The notes under the pieces were generated by a model that had not been told where the DNA came from, searched no databases, and saw nothing but the letters and a program-made list of their open reading frames with translations. Source: Candidatus Geohydrothermomicrobium daggyaiense (GTDB lineage: Bacteria > Actinomycetota > Geothermincolia > Fen-727 > JACVIW01). Taken from it: 15,468 bases of DNA. The translations under genes were made by a program, and so were the position numbers. Below are positions 14,820 through 15,468 of the stretch, piece after piece (position 1 is the stretch's first letter; each line of letters starts with the position of its first letter). The stretch spans positions 1-15,468 of the forward strand of contig JACVIW010000024.1 in NCBI GenBank assembly GCA_015711695.1, read 5' to 3'.

Positions 14820-15468
14820 CTATTGATTTAACTTAAAAATTTTCCTTAAGCGACCAGTCAGGGTCCTCCAGAGAATCTTGAATGCAGTGATAATGTATGG
14901 TTTTAAAACTCCGGCAACTTTTTCGGGATCGCTTTCATATGCCTTTAAAACGGCAAAACAAACGTTTTCCGATGTTCTTATGAGCTCATCTTTATCGAGG
15001 TTCGCCACAAACCTCGCCAGATACTCACCTCCATCCATTTCCTTTTTCGAAAAAGCTGAGTTATACCGTCTCATGGCGCGATTGGCAATTTCGCCGGTTT
15101 TATCGGGCGAAAGGAGTTCATCGCGTGAAATTCGTTCGCTAAACGCATTTAAATATGAACTGAAAACTGCAGCGACGGCCGATAAGGCGCTTTCAAGGTC
15201 AAGATCATCAATGAACTTGCCAGCAAATTCCGCGTAAAACCCCGGGTCGGCGTCATGAAAACGCTTCGCCATAGAAGAAAAACTGTTTGCCAAGCGGGCA
15301 ATTTGAGCGGGATCATACGCTTTGCGGGCGCGTGACAAAGCTTCCTCGAAGAAAGTTTCAGGAAGAGCGAGAAATTCCTCCAATGCCAGGGAGTATACTT
15401 TTATGGCTATCGCGGAAATTTCAATCAGAGCACCCACTAGGGCGGATACCGCTGCCGGATCGGTAACG
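14820..15468 (-). CDS. Helical protein of unknown function (partial, N-terminus off window)
   Basis: The frame is open to the right window edge without a stop, so the true N-terminus is probably outside; a GTG at 15437 is the only obvious start inside and has no good ribosome binding site. About 216 residues are visible, almost entirely predicted helix. They show a loose repetition of units that begin with an aspartate-containing turn and run into a long amphipathic helix: DPAAVSALVGALIEI, DPAQIARLANSFSSM, DLESALSAVAAVFSSY, DKTGEIANRAMRRY, DKDELIRTSENVCFAVL, DPEKVAGVLKPYIITA. No cysteine motif, signal peptide or known catalytic motif is seen. It ends 18 bases before the 386-residue dehydratase subunit, so it is probably the preceding gene of that operon and may be a scaffold or accessory subunit (inference). 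I do not recognise the family. Confidence 0.75.
   Translation of the reverse strand, partial: VTDPAAVSALVGALIEISAIAIKVYSLALEEFLALPETFFEEALSRARKAYDPAQIARLANSFSSMAKRFHDADPGFYAEFAGKFIDDLDLESALSAVAAVFSSYLNAFSERISRDELLSPDKTGEIANRAMRRYNSAFSKKEMDGGEYLARFVANLDKDELIRTSENVCFAVLKAYESDPEKVAGVLKPYIITAFKILWRTLTGRLRKIFKLNQ

Noticed and set aside
1..15468. CRISPR array, tRNA, rRNA, transposase or phage genes
   Set aside because: No regularly spaced repeats, no cloverleaf or rRNA segments and no transposase or integrase motifs were seen; the CARF protein alone does not show a CRISPR locus in this window.

Overview
The window looks like chromosomal DNA from a strictly anaerobic bacterium of moderate GC content. 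It has strong GGAGG-type ribosome binding sites, an ECF sigma factor, a type IV pilin-like protein, and a cluster of oxygen-sensitive iron-sulfur enzymes of the 2-hydroxyacyl-CoA dehydratase / benzoyl-CoA reductase superfamily. An acetyl-CoA-synthase-related protein and a CooC-type ATPase also suggest anaerobic acyl-CoA or CO/Wood-Ljungdahl-type chemistry. I cannot assign a phylum from the sequence alone.

Left part (1-3932). A CARF-domain protein of the CRISPR ancillary type runs off the left edge on the minus strand. Its C-terminal effector is not visible, and there is no CRISPR array in the window. An ECF-type sigma factor lies upstream of it on the same strand. Divergent from these is a two-gene TrkA/KTN potassium-channel regulator locus on the plus strand: a protein with two RCK units followed by a protein with one. 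It has a structured leader, and the second gene appears to start at a non-canonical ATT codon (or carries a one-base lesion at its start).

Middle part (3996-7110). An orphan type IV pilin-like/pseudopilin gene (minus) is preceded by a series of hairpins. About 0.8 kb with no convincing gene follows. Next come a single-pass membrane protein with a proline/alanine/glycine-rich linker and a small C-terminal domain (plus), and a metallophosphoesterase (minus).

Right part (7313-15468), all minus strand. Reading in the direction of transcription it holds: a helical protein of unknown function (cut by the right edge), a ~386-residue dehydratase/reductase subunit, a ~476-residue dehydratase/reductase subunit, a nearly full-length decayed copy of that second subunit, two different ATP-hydrolysing activase (HgdC/BcrA/BcrD-like) proteins that overlap by four bases, a small protein related to the beta subunit of acetyl-CoA synthase, and a CooC-like P-loop ATPase. 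Two electron-accepting D-type subunits with two distinct activase subunits resembles the four-subunit layout of class I benzoyl-CoA reductases. The added acetyl-CoA-synthase-like domain and CooC ATPase are unusual partners and make this the most interesting region. The substrate cannot be read from the sequence.
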